Below, one piece after another: positions 1-11,186 of a DNA stretch of 64,000 nt. The DNA comes from Anarhynchus alexandrinus. Lineage: Eukaryota > Chordata > Aves > Charadriiformes > Charadriidae. The position numbers were made by a program, and so were the translations under genes. Location of the stretch: contig VUYV01000036.1 in assembly GCA_008711295.1 (NCBI GenBank), forward strand, positions 1,334,646-1,398,645, read 5' to 3'. The notes under the pieces were generated by a model, which saw nothing but the letters and a program-made list of their open reading frames with translations, was not told the DNA's origin and did not search any database. The stretch's first letter is position 1. The number at the start of each line of letters is the position of its first letter.

Positions 1-239
1 AACCTTCCTTTATAGGAGGTGAGTCTGAGGAACATTCTCAATATGAAATGACACCAGAAGAGGGTTTAGAAAAGTCGATGGGAAGAGAAGAATCAAACTG
101 ATGACATCAGGCAGCATGAGCCCAGTACGTACCCGTTGAACTCAGGGCTGAATTTGCTGAAAAATTAACTGTAGCTTCCAACCTATTGTTTAAAATGTTT
201 GGGTTTTTTTTTTTTGTTTTTTTTTTTTTTGGATGGTTG
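1..239. other. Non-coding flank with a poly-T run
   Basis: No gene is visible. The only marked structure is a T tract at 204-230, interrupted by a single G at 216. Short frames crossing this tract on the minus strand encode lysine or phenylalanine runs and are composition artefacts. The tract lies just before the first sequence resembling the old CR1/L3 element, but I cannot say whether the two are related. Confidence 0.6.
204..230. repeat. Poly-T homopolymer (T12-G-T14)
   Basis: Directly visible run of T with one G interruption. It is likely length-variable between individuals. Confidence 0.95.
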
Positions 240-1650
240 GGAAGTGGCAAATGGAACACCAGTTGATATCAAAGGGCTGCAGAGAGAATTCGAGGAACCA
301 CAGAACAGTACCTCTGACTTTTGTGCTGGACAAACCAGTAGAAGAGGTAACAAATGACAGAAAAGAGGAGAGGGGTGAAATACAACATAAGGGAGAAGAG
401 TCAAAGCAGATTTCGTAGGCTGAAATCATTCCTTACAAATCAATTTGAGTTCTTTGAAGAATATGTGAGTAAGGGTGATGCAGTTAATAACAAATTTCCA
501 AAAAGCTTTCAACAATGCTTTTGACCAAAGCCTCTTGATGAGATTAAGATGTTATGGATTAATAATTGGTTAAATGAAAGAAGCCACAGGGTAGGAGTAA
601 ATGATCTCTATTTCACAATAGAAAGGAGTGTCCACAGTCCCATACTCTGTGCTGTTTAGTGTATTCATAAATGATCTGAGAAAGGGGGTGAGTGATGTGG
701 TGACAACTGCTGCTTGATCAGACAAAATATTTCAGAATAGCCAAAACTCACGCTAACTGCAAAGAGCATTAGAAGGATTTCTTGATATTAATTGACTGTA
801 AAATAAAAATGGCAGATGAAGTCTGGGGCCCATATGCTTTAAGTAATGCACCCAGGAAAACCAATCCCAAATATATGTACAAAATGATAATTTTCCTATT
901 AGCTGTAACAATTTGAAGTTATTATACATGATTTTCTGAAATAATTGTTATAATGATCAATGACAATTGGAAGGCAAATGGAATGCTAGAAATTATAAGG
1001 CAAGGAATGGAGGATAAAATATCACTTTGTCACTGTTACATATACGGGGTATTCAATGGGGAGCTCATTTCTGATCCCTTCATCTCAAAAAGATATAATA
1101 GGGCTAGAAAAGATACAGAGAAGGACAATAAAGTTAACCAGAAATCTGAAATGGCTTCTGCACATGGAGAGATTAAATGAGTTATGGCTTTTAGCCTGGG
1201 ACAGAGACTACTGAGATGTATGTGGTGCAGTTCAGTTGGGGATGATCATTCCCGGTCTCTCACAGCCTGTGCAGTATGGGCAGTGTAGTGGTGCTATTAG
1301 ACATCTGGCTTAAAACAAGCAAAAGGAAGTATTTTTCCACACAGCCTGTAATACAGCTCAGGAACTTGTTGCCATATGATGTGTCAGATGTAAAAGTAGA
1401 AATGCGTTGAGTGAATTGGATGGATTTGGAGAAGAAAGGCCATCGAGAAGGAACTCTGGCACAGAGCAGCCTCAAACACCTGCTTGCTGGGAAGATCAGC
1501 TGTGGTCAACAGGCCTCTGTGTGTGCCACGTTTCCTGGCAGTAGCATCTGCTGATAGCCACTGCCAGAGACTGGCTACAGGAGCAAATGGACCTTTAGAC
1601 TGACCAGAGCGTCTTAAAATATTTATGCTCATATCCATTCTGTCGGTTAC
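240..1650 (+). mobile_element. Ancient CR1/L3-type LINE remnant, sense on +
   Basis: A heavily decayed CR1-superfamily non-LTR retrotransposon. Conceptual translation with many frame changes and stops gives, in CR1 order: a leucine/phenylalanine-rich FFEE-like stretch near 440-470, a NNWLNERSHRV-like block near 560-595 (WI.NWL..R.QRV in CR1), an INDLRKG block at 664-690 (upstream of the catalytic loop in active elements), and a segment at 1030-1250 matching the RT C-terminal region (KRYNRARK, SLGQRLLRCMW). The 3' part (about 1320-1610) contains the block before the tail, including CCACTGCCAGAGACTGG and ATGGACCTTTAGACTGACC, which resembles L3/CR1-L3 3' ends. No frame is intact, so the element is dead. 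The 5' boundary is uncertain. L3-like elements are much older than the CR1 copies elsewhere in the window. Confidence 0.7.
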
Positions 1651-3181
1651 ATGGAGTTAACCCTGCTCTTCACTATTGACTGAGTGACCAAAGGCTGGCC
1701 TGTGCCAGAGGACTCAGGTGGCTGCCGCGACTCAGATCTTCTGCCAGCGGGAGGTTGTGGCCCCGCTGAGCTGTCAGCCAGCACTGCTTTCGGGCTTCAC
1801 CAGTGCTTCTGCTTCTGCCACTGTCCTGGACTTTCCTTTTGCCTCCCAAGCCTTGATTTTCTTAAAAGCTGGCTTTTAACTTTTGTTCTTTTTAAGGAGC
1901 TTAAGTACAAGGTGGTGCCTTGAGGAGGCACATGGGTACAATACCAGCACATATGTGCATTGGTCTCATAGCAAAGAGCCTTGTGTTATTACCGAGCATG
2001 CAGTAAGCAGTACTAGCTCTGCTCTCAGGATCTTTCTCTGCCTGCTTGGTGTGGAGGAAGAAAAGGTGTCCACTAATGAAACAGGTGATTCATTACGGGA
2101 TGAAACAGCCTGAATATGACTCCTTTGTAAATAATTTTTGGCTGTGATTCCTAGCAGACAGGCGGAAGCTCCTTATTCTTATGCATTAATGACACATGCT
2201 TATCAAAGAGTGATAATGCAATGGACAAACAAATGGCATTTCCACTATTAATATGTAAATTACATGCTAAGAAGAAATGATCAAGGACTCCTGAAATACA
2301 GCAGCAAGCACTAATTGCATTCCTTGCCCTTCAATATGCTGTGCACTGCAGATAGCTCTTTTCCCTAAATGAACATTTAAAGCTTTCATTTTGTCTGCTT
2401 CCTCATGCTTAAATATTTCAGATACATTTCTTTCCTAAATATGTTGCACTGTTTGCACATAATGCTTTATTGTACCTCACAGGAGACTGATGTGACCAAC
2501 GGTTTGCTCGAACAGCCTTTGGGTGCTCTGATTCCCTAGAAATGTTTACTGGTTATTCCTAGCTTGGGAACAGCAGGTGCAGTACCGAGGTGGATTTCCT
2601 TGTGAGAAGCCATGCCAAATAATCCCCTTTTGCAAACACATCCAGCCCTATCTTGGAAGCTGATTGGGGGTTTTTGTTTTGTTCCTAGTATTCTTTTTCT
2701 GGAAATCTGTTCCAGAACTTCAGTCTCCAGATGGCTGGAAATCTCATTTCTTAGTAACCATTTTCTTCATATGCCAACACTGTCTGTGAGCTTGGAAAGT
2801 TTTTCTCTTGTGTTTTCTCTCTGAATTATTTGTAGTGCAATCGCACCCTGTGTCAGGATGTGGTGTCTTTGCTTTTTTTAAGCTGAATAAGTAATTTTGT
2901 AATAGTGTCCCCTTATAAGATGAATCTCCATTTCTCCACTTCTCTAACCAGTATTCCCTGAATATGTGCCAGTCTGAGTACCTCTTTCTTTAACCTAAGC
3001 TGTTAGGAAATGTAGGTGCTGTGTGAGCTGAGGCCTTCCTTATCAGAGCTTAACCCAACAATGCTGGTCTTCTGCTGTCTGTATAGGAACTAGGATGACT
3101 ATGGTGACTGTGGAGACTTGTACAAAATATGCTTCCACATCCAACATCTCCATGTGAAAAGATCCTGGTAGAATAGAAAAG
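1651..3181. other. Non-coding single-copy sequence
   Basis: No recognisable exon. Short open frames exist (for example 1684-1923 and 2612-2824) but show no domain, and splice contexts are weak. The 2110-2500 interval is AT-rich and is listed separately as a possible conserved noncoding block. Confidence 0.5.
2110..2500. other. Possible conserved noncoding element (AT-rich, TAAT-rich)
   Basis: This single-copy stretch has no repeat signature and several homeodomain-type cores (CATTAATG, TATTAATATG, CTAATTGC) among near-complete words such as TTATGCATTAATGA. Its texture resembles vertebrate developmental enhancers, but this is inference from composition. Alignment with chicken and crocodilian genomes would decide it. 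Confidence 0.22.
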
Positions 3182-3320
3182 AATACCTCAATATTCAAAA
3201 TAAGTTACATGAAGAATAGCTAGAGTGGTGCCTGGAACTTGTGTAGGACACTTCAGGTTCATTCTTGCTCCTGTCTAAAGGAATTCTGTGAGCCCAGCCC
3301 CTGACCACCTGGCATAGTGC
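3182..3320 (+). repeat. Unclassified dispersed repeat, copy 1 (tRNA-promoter-like)
   Basis: This segment aligns to 4445-4606 on the same strand. Both share the order AATACCT, AATA-AG-TACA, ATAG-C-AGAGTGGTG-CTGG, ACTTG, AGGACACTTCAGGTTC, CCCAGCCCC and ACCACCT. It contains an A-box-like TAGCTAGAGTGG at 3217-3228 and a B-box-like GGTTCATTC at 3256-3264, spaced 39 nt apart, close to RNA polymerase III tRNA promoters. This could be a tRNA-derived SINE or simply an old local duplication. No poly-A or target-site duplication is evident. I do not recognise it as a named family. Confidence 0.45.
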
Positions 3321-3504
3321 TTTTTTGGATGACTCATGGCTGGGAGTGTGCAGTATTTAGGATTCTTTTTCCTTACTGGAGCTATGCAGAAGCATTACAA
3401 TGAGGGAAGATCCCATTCACATACTCTTTTAGCAGCTGCTTCTGTTGGCTGAAGGAGTAAATTGCAAATTATTTCCAAGCTCTTTGTCTATTTATTTTAG
3501 TTTA

Positions 3505-3567
3505 GAACCATAGAATTATAGAATGGTTTAGGTTGGAAGGGACCTTAAAGATCACCTGGTTCCAACT
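3505..3567 (-). mobile_element. CR1 LINE 3'-end fragment (very short)
   Basis: The + strand reads CATAGAATTATAGAATGG then GGTTGGAAGGGACC and AAAGATCACCTGGTTCCAAC. This is the reverse complement of the avian CR1 3' UTR and tail, so the element runs on the minus strand. Only about 63 bp remain, all untranslated. Extreme 5' truncation is normal for CR1, which is copied from its 3' end by target-primed reverse transcription. Confidence 0.9.
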
Positions 3568-4444
3568 ATCTTAGTTTACTAAGAAGAACTAATAGATACC
3601 AGAGATGGAAGTGCCCGGTGGACAAGGCTTAGCAGGAATCTATCCAGAGAGGAAGATTTGTGCTGAAATACCTTTGGAATTGGCTTTATTTAAGCTTTTA
3701 GATGGTACTTCGCTGTGTTCAGCATTGGAAGAAGTATAAGTTTAGAGAGAGTTTAGAGAGTTTTAGAGAGAGGATTCTTATATGCGAGTAGGAATGGCAA
3801 TTAGCCGTTGGCAATGGCGAGTAGCAATTCCTACATGCAAGACACCTGAAATGCTATGACAGTCTTCACTTTCTGGAAATATGAGGTACTATTTGTTCTC
3901 TCTTGCAGCAGGCACGGTGGTGCTATGTAGCTGTTCAGAGGAATAAATTGGATACACTTGGTTTAAGATAGTTTCACTTTTAATGCTGTCTAAAGCTTAG
4001 TCAACAAACTCGTCTCTACTCAGTGCACTCATGTTTACTCTCTTAATTTTTTAAAGATGTCCTTTAGACTGAGACACAAATAATTTCCTTTGCTTTAAAG
4101 TTCCACTTCTGAGTGAAGCAGCGAGATGCTGGAGAGGGCTGGGGAGGGTGTTTTATTCAAGAAGCTAAAGGGAGACTTGAGGTGATCTCTCTGCCTCTGA
4201 TGAAATTCATTCCTTTATCTGGAAGCTCTTAAATCATTCCTGGCAGAGGTGACATTATAAAAATAATTCTGAAGAACAAAAGTTCTCGCCCTTGGAATAC
4301 ACTGCATTGCACCAAATGGTAGGCATTTATTACATTTTTTTTTTTCTTAGGATACAAGAGTTGAGAGACACATGGAAACTTTAGTTTCCTTTAGATTTCT
4401 TCAATCACTTTTTGCAAGTTGATAGATTTTTTTTTTTCTCAGAC
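3568..4444. other. Non-coding sequence between the two repeat copies
   Basis: No gene is seen. The interval holds a locally repetitive TTTAGAGAG stretch (about 3742-3774) followed by an imperfect inverted repeat at 3777-3844 whose arms share TAGGAAT.GC. Poly-T runs are at about 4335-4347 and 4429-4438. Confidence 0.5.
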
Positions 4445-4606
4445 AAATACCTTGTGAAATAAGCTACACAAAGGATAGCCAGAGTGGTGTCTGGTGAGCT
4501 CCAGGGACTTGCACAGGACACTTCAGGTTCGTCCCTGTCCCAGTTTAAGGGGCTTCGGTGAACCCAGCCCCAACTTGCCATTCACCACCTCTATGGCAAT
4601 ATGTGC
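4445..4606 (+). repeat. Unclassified dispersed repeat, copy 2 (tRNA-promoter-like)
   Basis: Second copy of the 3182-3320 segment, about 1.26 kb downstream in the same orientation. It carries TAGCCAGAGTGG at 4476-4487 and GGTTCGTCC at 4526-4534. The spacing is 50 nt, longer than in copy 1 because of an extra GTGAGCTCCAGG-like insertion. The short CAGG/CCTG inverted repeat around the B-box-like TTCGTC would suit a T-arm. Sequence between the copies is unrelated, so this is not a simple tandem array. Identity as a SINE is inferred. Confidence 0.45.
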
Positions 4607-5479
4607 CCGTGAAGCACTGGGCTGCTTTTCCCGTGAACTTGGTTGCAGCAGAACGTGGCACATATTTCTTTAGTTGTACATGAGTATTTAAATGGGGATA
4701 AAATAAATCCTTTTCCTATGGCTCACTCCTTTGGCAGGCAGATGCACTCTGGGGACATAGACTTTACTGCCAGATAGTAGAGAGAGAGTTTTGTGGGAAT
4801 CTGTGTGACTCATGAATGTCTAACACTCCTCAAATGGGTTTATTTTCCTTTTGAGTGACCAGAAGATGGTTCTTCTTCCTTCTGATGGTGTAAAGAGAGA
4901 GAATCTGGCACACCATCAGGTGAATTTGTTCTAGGAACAGGGGCAGTTTATTTGCTTGGGTTTTTTTTTTGGCAGTAAAAGCAATACTTAAGCTGTGCTG
5001 AAGCTAAATTGTGGGCATAAGGATATATGGAAAGCCTGCTAGTTACAAGGACACTAACATCTGTCCCTTTCTGCAGATTATTAAAAAAAATAAATACCCA
5101 AACTCTAGGGCATAGCAAATAAAGGATGAAGGTGAGTCTATGGCATTATATTCAATGGGGCCTCATTCAGTCTGAATAGAGTTACAACCTAAGTGCACAG
5201 ATAATTTATTTTTGAAGTAATTTCTGTTGGTCATAGTGATTTTTCAGGATGTATTTTGGAATATCACTTGGCTTATGTTGTTCTGGAGACCTGTCAAGTC
5301 TGGTTTAATAAGCTTGTTTAAATTCTGGTCAGGAGCTTTTCTACTATATTGTAACAGAGTATTCGAACTCTTCTATTATGCAAAATATTTAGCACTTGCG
5401 TGAAAACTTGGAGTTGATCTGCAGTTCAGCAACAGCGGTAAGTAGTTTACTGGATAGCATCTCTTTTCTGTGTTGCTAG
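4607..5479. other. Non-coding sequence
   Basis: No gene or repeat family is recognised. It contains short A and T runs (for example around 4961-4971 and 5083-5090) and AT-rich single-copy sequence. Confidence 0.5.
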
Positions 5480-5662
5480 AGACAGAAACAGGTGCTTGGG
5501 TGGCTTACGGCTTGGGAAGTCCAAGTTGGCAGCTCAGATTTACTCAGGGAGATGAGACACTCTTTAGAGAAAGTCCACAGCTTAGCCAGGAGCTTCAGCT
5601 GCAAACATACTGTGTGGTCCAAGAAGCAAGTAGACAACTAGAACAAAGGCAGATGGAAAGAG
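5480..5662 (+). other. Exon-like open segment, unassigned
   Basis: A 183-nt segment lies between a plausible acceptor (a pyrimidine-rich stretch ending GTTGCTAG at 5479) and a near-consensus donor (AG then GTGAGC from 5663). One frame is open throughout, entering and leaving in the same phase, so the exon would be symmetric. The frame gives a polar, glutamine-rich peptide (residues such as ELQLQTYCVVQEASRQLEQRQ) with helix-forming character. I recognise no domain. Open frames of this length with chance splice sites are expected in 64 kb, so this is only a candidate coding or lncRNA exon. Confidence 0.15.
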
Positions 5663-8600
5663 GTGAGCTTTGACCTTTCTCTATGCAGCTTTAACTATCT
5701 TCTCCACAGACTTTAACTGCCTAACACCTGATTTCTATAGCTTTTATATGTTTTAAATCATCAACTTGGTGCAACTGTTCCAGTTTTTATTTATCTTTGA
5801 ATATATTGCAACGATTTCTGCCAGTACTTTTGGTACTGTTTTCCACGATACCACAAATGGCTTGAAACAGGAGCTGAGAATGACAATGTCTCAGCCACAG
5901 CAGCTACTTCTGTCCTCTGAGCAGCTGCTCAATGTACGTAACAACCGAGGGCTTCTAATAAAAAAGCCATTTTACTGTGTACACCTGATTTGTTAGCCTG
6001 ATTTACAGAAGGTGATGAGTAATCCTCACCTTCAGATTGGTTCTGAGACATAGTAAGATGTCTGGAGGCTTTCCAGCAGCAAAGGTTTTAGTATAATATT
6101 CTAATTTATAGTATAGTGTTCTGTTTAGCATAAATCAGCTTTACAAATTGGCTGTCTCTGACCTTGATATTCTCTCATATGTACCGCGATAATGGTGAAT
6201 TTTGAGAACACTCCTTCTTACCTGATAAGGGAAACACTATTTGGGAATCCGAAGGGCAGCACGGAACAGAGGTCTTTCCTCTAGGAGACGGCTTCATGCT
6301 GTCCAGACAGTGTGAAACTCACTTGTGGGTTTTTTTTCAGACATCAGGGAATTCAGCTTTTTTGAGGAAACTTCTATATCGTGTTAAACCACTGCATCAG
6401 CTTTTACCTCCCTCCTGGTTGCTGGTATGTGGCTGGAAGTCCTATAGGTGGGCAAAGTCCTCAGGTGCCAGGGTGGCTTTGGAAGTGGTGAGCAGTAAGG
6501 CTGCTCTAATGTGTGCGGGGTAGTGAGCAGGCAGTTCCAAAGACTTTCTAAATCTCTGTTATAACCCCCAGACATACTCTTTTCAGCTCCACTCCGCTGC
6601 TTTTGTTAAATAATCTGCCACCGATGTACCATTCAGCTGGATGGGAAACCTTTAAAGAGCTTTCAGGTGGGGAGGGAAAGCGATACTGCGTTCAAAGCTG
6701 GGACCAGGAGTCTGTCAAGCAGCCACCTGAGGTCTTAATGGGACTGGGGCTGTGCTGCTCTGTCCTTTATGTTCATGGCCAAAGCATGAATCTCAGCTGA
6801 TGTTACTCAGCACTGGAGAAAAGTCACTGACAGCCTCTTAAAGAAGCATGTGAAGTTGTGCATCCAAACGGAGAAGTTTATAGTCTTGACTGCAATAGGC
6901 TCTATGTAGGGAGCAGCCTGTGGAACAGCATATTGCACTCGTGGGTGAACTGGGAGCTTGCTGCATAACCAGTAAAGCTGCTCTCAGATACACCACTGAC
7001 TTTATTGGGGTTACCTATGAAAACGGGACCAGAATCTATACCTGCTCATGTGAACTTGCCAGGATACTGCAAGATTTCTGTCCCAAATGTAATAATGAGC
7101 TGATATTTTATTATTCCTTTTGTTTGTTTTTTCCATGCACCAGTGTTACTGGTTGAAGTAGTCAAGCCAGGTAATAAAAATGAGACCCCGGTCTGTGTCC
7201 CAGCACAGTGGCCTGGATGAAGTCATGGTGGCAAAGCTCTAAGTGATTCCAAAGAGGGCTGGCTGTCATCCATAGCAATAAACAACCCCTGTCCCTAGCA
7301 CTAATAGCCTAAAAGCATTTTCAGCTTAGCTTGTCATGCTTTACCTACCACTTTATTGGCAAACATCTTTCATATTGTAAGCAATTCTACAATGTATATA
7401 GGGGTAGTAAAACAAGCAGTGATTCGGTAACTCTTAAAATTCACTTAGAATGATGGCACATTTAGTTTTATCTTGTATGACTTGCAAGGGAAAGAAGTAT
7501 TAAAAGTTTTGTGTTTGAACATTTCCCTTAAAGAGAGTTATTCTGACAGATGTAATCTCTTATTTGATCGTGCTAAGTATATTTCATTTCTCAAGTAATG
7601 TCATTACGTGTGTTTAAGGGAACTAATTCATATCCCTTAAAAACCAAATATTCCTCCCATCAGATACTAAAAATTTGCTTAAGAGAATTTTGGCTTGTTT
7701 ACTTTTGATTTTCAAGATTTTTAAACATACATAAAGTGTGAATCATTTTGTATTTGAAAGCTCTGCTGTAGGAAGCTCCAGGTAATTTTTCTGAGAACAG
7801 AGAGGGTATGTGTGGAGGGGTGTGTGGGGGTGTGTGTGTGTATATATATATGCATATACATATACACACTTGCCTGTGAGCATTTATACATGCATATGAG
7901 TATGTATACATAGACACCCACACAGATATCAGTGCAGAACTTCAGTTGCAGGATTAGTGCAATCTGATTAGCATCTCGTGCTGCCCCAACACCAGAGGAG
8001 GACAGGGTCTTGTAAAAAATATAACAAATAAGTTTAAAGAGGAAAGAGGTAGTAAGGAAGGAATGAAGGTGAGGATATCACAAGATAATATAAATTATCA
8101 TATGAGCCCAGCATGGTGTTTCCGAATCATTAGAAAACACCTTTAATAAGGAATGTGGATTGTCCCTGACTGCCACTAACACGTCAGGATCGTTATATGG
8201 CTGAAGGATGTCATAGCAGAAGCAGATCTTGAGGAGTGATTTGAAAGAGAAGACTCCCATCAGATCTTTTTCAAAGGATACATTTTTTCCTTCAAATCAG
8301 TTGGAGTTCCCAGAGCTGAATCATTAATAAGCTTATTTTCTGATGAAGTTCAGAGCCCCACAGCACTGATAGCAGGATGAAATTAAAGCTTTAGAGGTTT
8401 GCCATACTCTCAACCGCACAAAGGCTCACTCTTCTGGACGTTGCCTCATGTTTTCTGGCAAGCTGTTGTGTGTAAATGACACATGGCTGTGCAGTATAAT
8501 TTCCCTGCTCAACATTTCCTGGGAATGTTTTTCAGGATTACGTGGGGCAGGCTGCAGTTGGGGGAGTGACCTGAAGAGGTCGGTGCTGCCAGTCCTGGCA

Positions 8601-9019
8601 AGCAGAGGACTGAAGAGGTGCAAGTCCTGCGGCAGCTTGCCAAGCCTTGGTCCAGGGCAAAGCTTCTGAAGTACTTTAAGAGGGAAAGCATTGTGTTGCT
8701 AAGCTTGATTTCTCAGTTCTGTAAAAAGCCCTTTCAGAGCACGTGTATTCTGCGCAGAACTAAATGACACTGTTCATACTGGATTATATCTTGGGAAGAA
8801 AAGTTAATTTCGTTCAATCTTCAAATCCCTGTTAAAGCCTTGATTTTAAGGTCAAGGTTGAAAATTTCAGTTAGAGATGGATGCAACATGGTTTACTTGT
8901 TTGTTTTTTAAATAGGGTTTGTGGTTTTATCTAATTTTAAATCTGGAGTCTAAATTAATTTAGTCTTCACTACAGGACAATACAGGATCTCATCTGCACA
9001 GCTTTAGGGATTAGAGTCT
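5663..9019. other. Non-coding sequence with one microsatellite region
   Basis: No exon can be assigned. Frames of 60-78 codons at 5766-5996, 6296-6523, 6603-6800 and 6920-7156 have no recognisable domain. The 7806-7866 interval is a TG/TA microsatellite. The rest is AT-rich single-copy sequence. Confidence 0.5.
7806..7866. repeat. (TG)n/(TA)n compound microsatellite
   Basis: Interrupted TGTG blocks with G-runs lead into an uninterrupted TGTGTGTGTG then TATATATATA. Alternating TATGCATATACATATACACA continues towards 7920. The alternating purine-pyrimidine pattern is directly visible. Frames reading through it on the minus strand (His/Thr/Tyr/Ile repeats) are artefacts. Confidence 0.95.
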
Positions 9020-9279
9020 CAAAGGTAACACAAACTTGAACATAGGAAGTTCCATCTTAACATGAAGATGAACTTCTTTACTTTGAGGGTGGCAGAGCAC
9101 TGGAACAGGCTGCCCAGAGAGGTTGTGGAGTCTCCCACTCTGGAGACATTCAAAACCCACCTGGATGCCGTCCTGTGCAACCTGCTGTAGGTGATCCTGC
9201 TCTGTCAGGGGGGTTGGACTAGATGATCTCCAGAGGTCCCTTCCAGCCCTGACCATTCTGTGATTCTGTGATTCTGTAA
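9020..9279 (+). mobile_element. CR1 LINE 3' end, sense on +
   Basis: This fragment encodes the last part of the CR1 reverse transcriptase on the + strand: a MNFFTLRVAEHWNRLPREVV-like block, then PTLETFKTHLDAVLCNLL and a stop near 9188. The 3' UTR follows (GGTTGGACTAGATGATCTCC, GGTCCCTTCCAGCCC) and ends with repeats of ATTCTGTG. The 5' end is truncated near the AGGAAGTTCCATC block. The tail motif is TTCTGTGA rather than TTCTATGA, suggesting a different CR1 subfamily from the minus-strand copies. It cannot move on its own. Confidence 0.92.
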
Positions 9280-11156
9280 ATATCTGCATAGCTTCTGCTG
9301 AGTCCGGTTCAAGGTAGGTGCCTACTAATTGTTGAGGACACAGATGTAAGTACCACCTTCATTCCTTTCTGTGGGCAAAACCAGGAGATCTGCTTGGGTT
9401 CATGTCTAGCCTTTTATACCTTCACCTGTGTCTGCTCAGGCTGCTGAAGGAAGGATTTATGGATCCCTTTTTTATCACCACAGCAATCACACAGCAAAAG
9501 TGGGGCCTGTTTCTTACGCCCTCCCTCCATAGGAGAAGAGGCTGAATTCAACATCTCTGACAGAGTGGAAATGGGGCTCCTATGTTTGGACAATGCTTAC
9601 CAGGACTCACTGCAGAAGAAAATAACTCATCTGCTGCAAAGTATTGATGAGGCCAGTCTGGATTTGTGCCTCAAAATTCAACTTGCTGAAAACTGAATGT
9701 GATACAGAATTTGGCACTAGTTTGGCCCATTTCTAACCAGGGTGGTACTCTGATTTACATGTTATTCAAACACCCAGCTAGACAAGATTGAGCTTAATTA
9801 CTAAAGAGATAATGAAATGTTATGGACATAAATTAATTCCATACAGGCCAGCAGTCGGACACTAAAACAAGCTAGATTTGAGTCAGTCTCTTGCCAGTCC
9901 TCCACAACCTTCACCTTTGCTGTGATTCAAGCGCAACAAATACAGGTAAGCACAGTGTGGTAGCCAGAGAGAAATGCAGGAGCACCACAGCCCAGGGAGG
10001 CAGCGCTTCTACCCACACCATGAGCAGTGGTAGCATTCAAACACACTTATATCCTGTAGAGAAAGTCCATTACCCCAAATGAACCCATGTTCATAAAAAC
10101 GGTTACTTGCTTCGCTCATATTAGTTTATCGGTAAGTGAAAGCAGCCGGCTCACTCTGTCTCTTCTTGCATGGAATAGCTCAAAGAAAGAGAGGTGTTAT
10201 TTAAATGGCAAATGCCATTGCCTCTTTTAATTTTTTTTTTTCTTAGTGAGCTTCAGAAGTTTTCTGAGAATTATTCAGACGAAAATTGTACCAACAGATG
10301 AGTCACAGAATAGCTTGGGGATAAGCAGCACCTATTGTGCCTGCAACTCCTTTTCTTTGCTCTCAACAAATGTGATTCAGACCATTTTTGGGGACGACAT
10401 GGCAAAGTTTTGCTTTCAGGCTGTCGGAAACAAGACTCTTGCTGTCATTTCCAAGGAACGGGTTTTCTCATGGCAGTGAGTTTTTTCCAGTAGATGTAGG
10501 GCTTTTCCTCTTTTCCAACTCTCAGATGTGGAGCAAGAGGTTCTCTTGCTGTTTTCTGGTCATCCCCTCTCATTATCCTCCTATGGCATGTCATGACATG
10601 GCAGCTAAGCATCTCTCTTGCTCTCCACCTCCACAGGCACACTACTTCTGCTCTGTGATTTTTAGGAAAGTGGATGATTTCCCTCCCTGCCCTCTTTCTC
10701 TGACATGTAAGTCATTCCCGGTCCCACAAATAAATCAAAAGCAGCATGAGTTGGAAGATGTCAGGTGCGAAGAACAGGATACAACACCCACCCCCCCAAT
10801 CTCCTTGATTTTGAGCTTAGTTCTATCCTTGGGTAATTTTCTGACCCACAATGGGTTCCATATAGTGACATCTGTGAGCTGTGTTTTCTGGACGTTAACA
10901 GATTTGCAGCCTCTTTGTAGCACTGAAGTCAAATCAGAAGAAAGGTGAGGTGATGGAGGCTGTGACAACGAGGGCCTAACAAGGTCCTGAGCTCCTTGTC
11001 TCATCAGCCAGCTCACCTCCCCCACCGCCCTCTCCCTCTCCCACTGCAACCTTTGTCTTCTCAGAATTTACTTCCTCTTTTCCGTATCTGTATCTAACCT
11101 CTATCGAATCCCTCTCTCTCTTTGAGTCCATTCTCAGATGTAGTACCACTGAATTG

Positions 11157-11186
11157 TCTTCCCCCCCTCTCCCCCCCCCTTTCTCT
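11157..11186. repeat. Pyrimidine tract with C7 and C9 runs
   Basis: Thirty consecutive pyrimidines, including runs of seven and nine C. The minus strand therefore carries two long G runs, too few for a standard intramolecular four-run quadruplex. Confidence 0.9.

Noticed and set aside
7699..7923. Minus-strand frames with His/Thr/Ile/Tyr-rich repeats
   Set aside because: Produced by the TG/TA microsatellite; no domain and no conserved-looking start.
10388..10948. 186-codon + frame
   Set aside because: Low-complexity Ser/Pro/Cys/Leu composition, overlapped by frames on the other strand, no domain.
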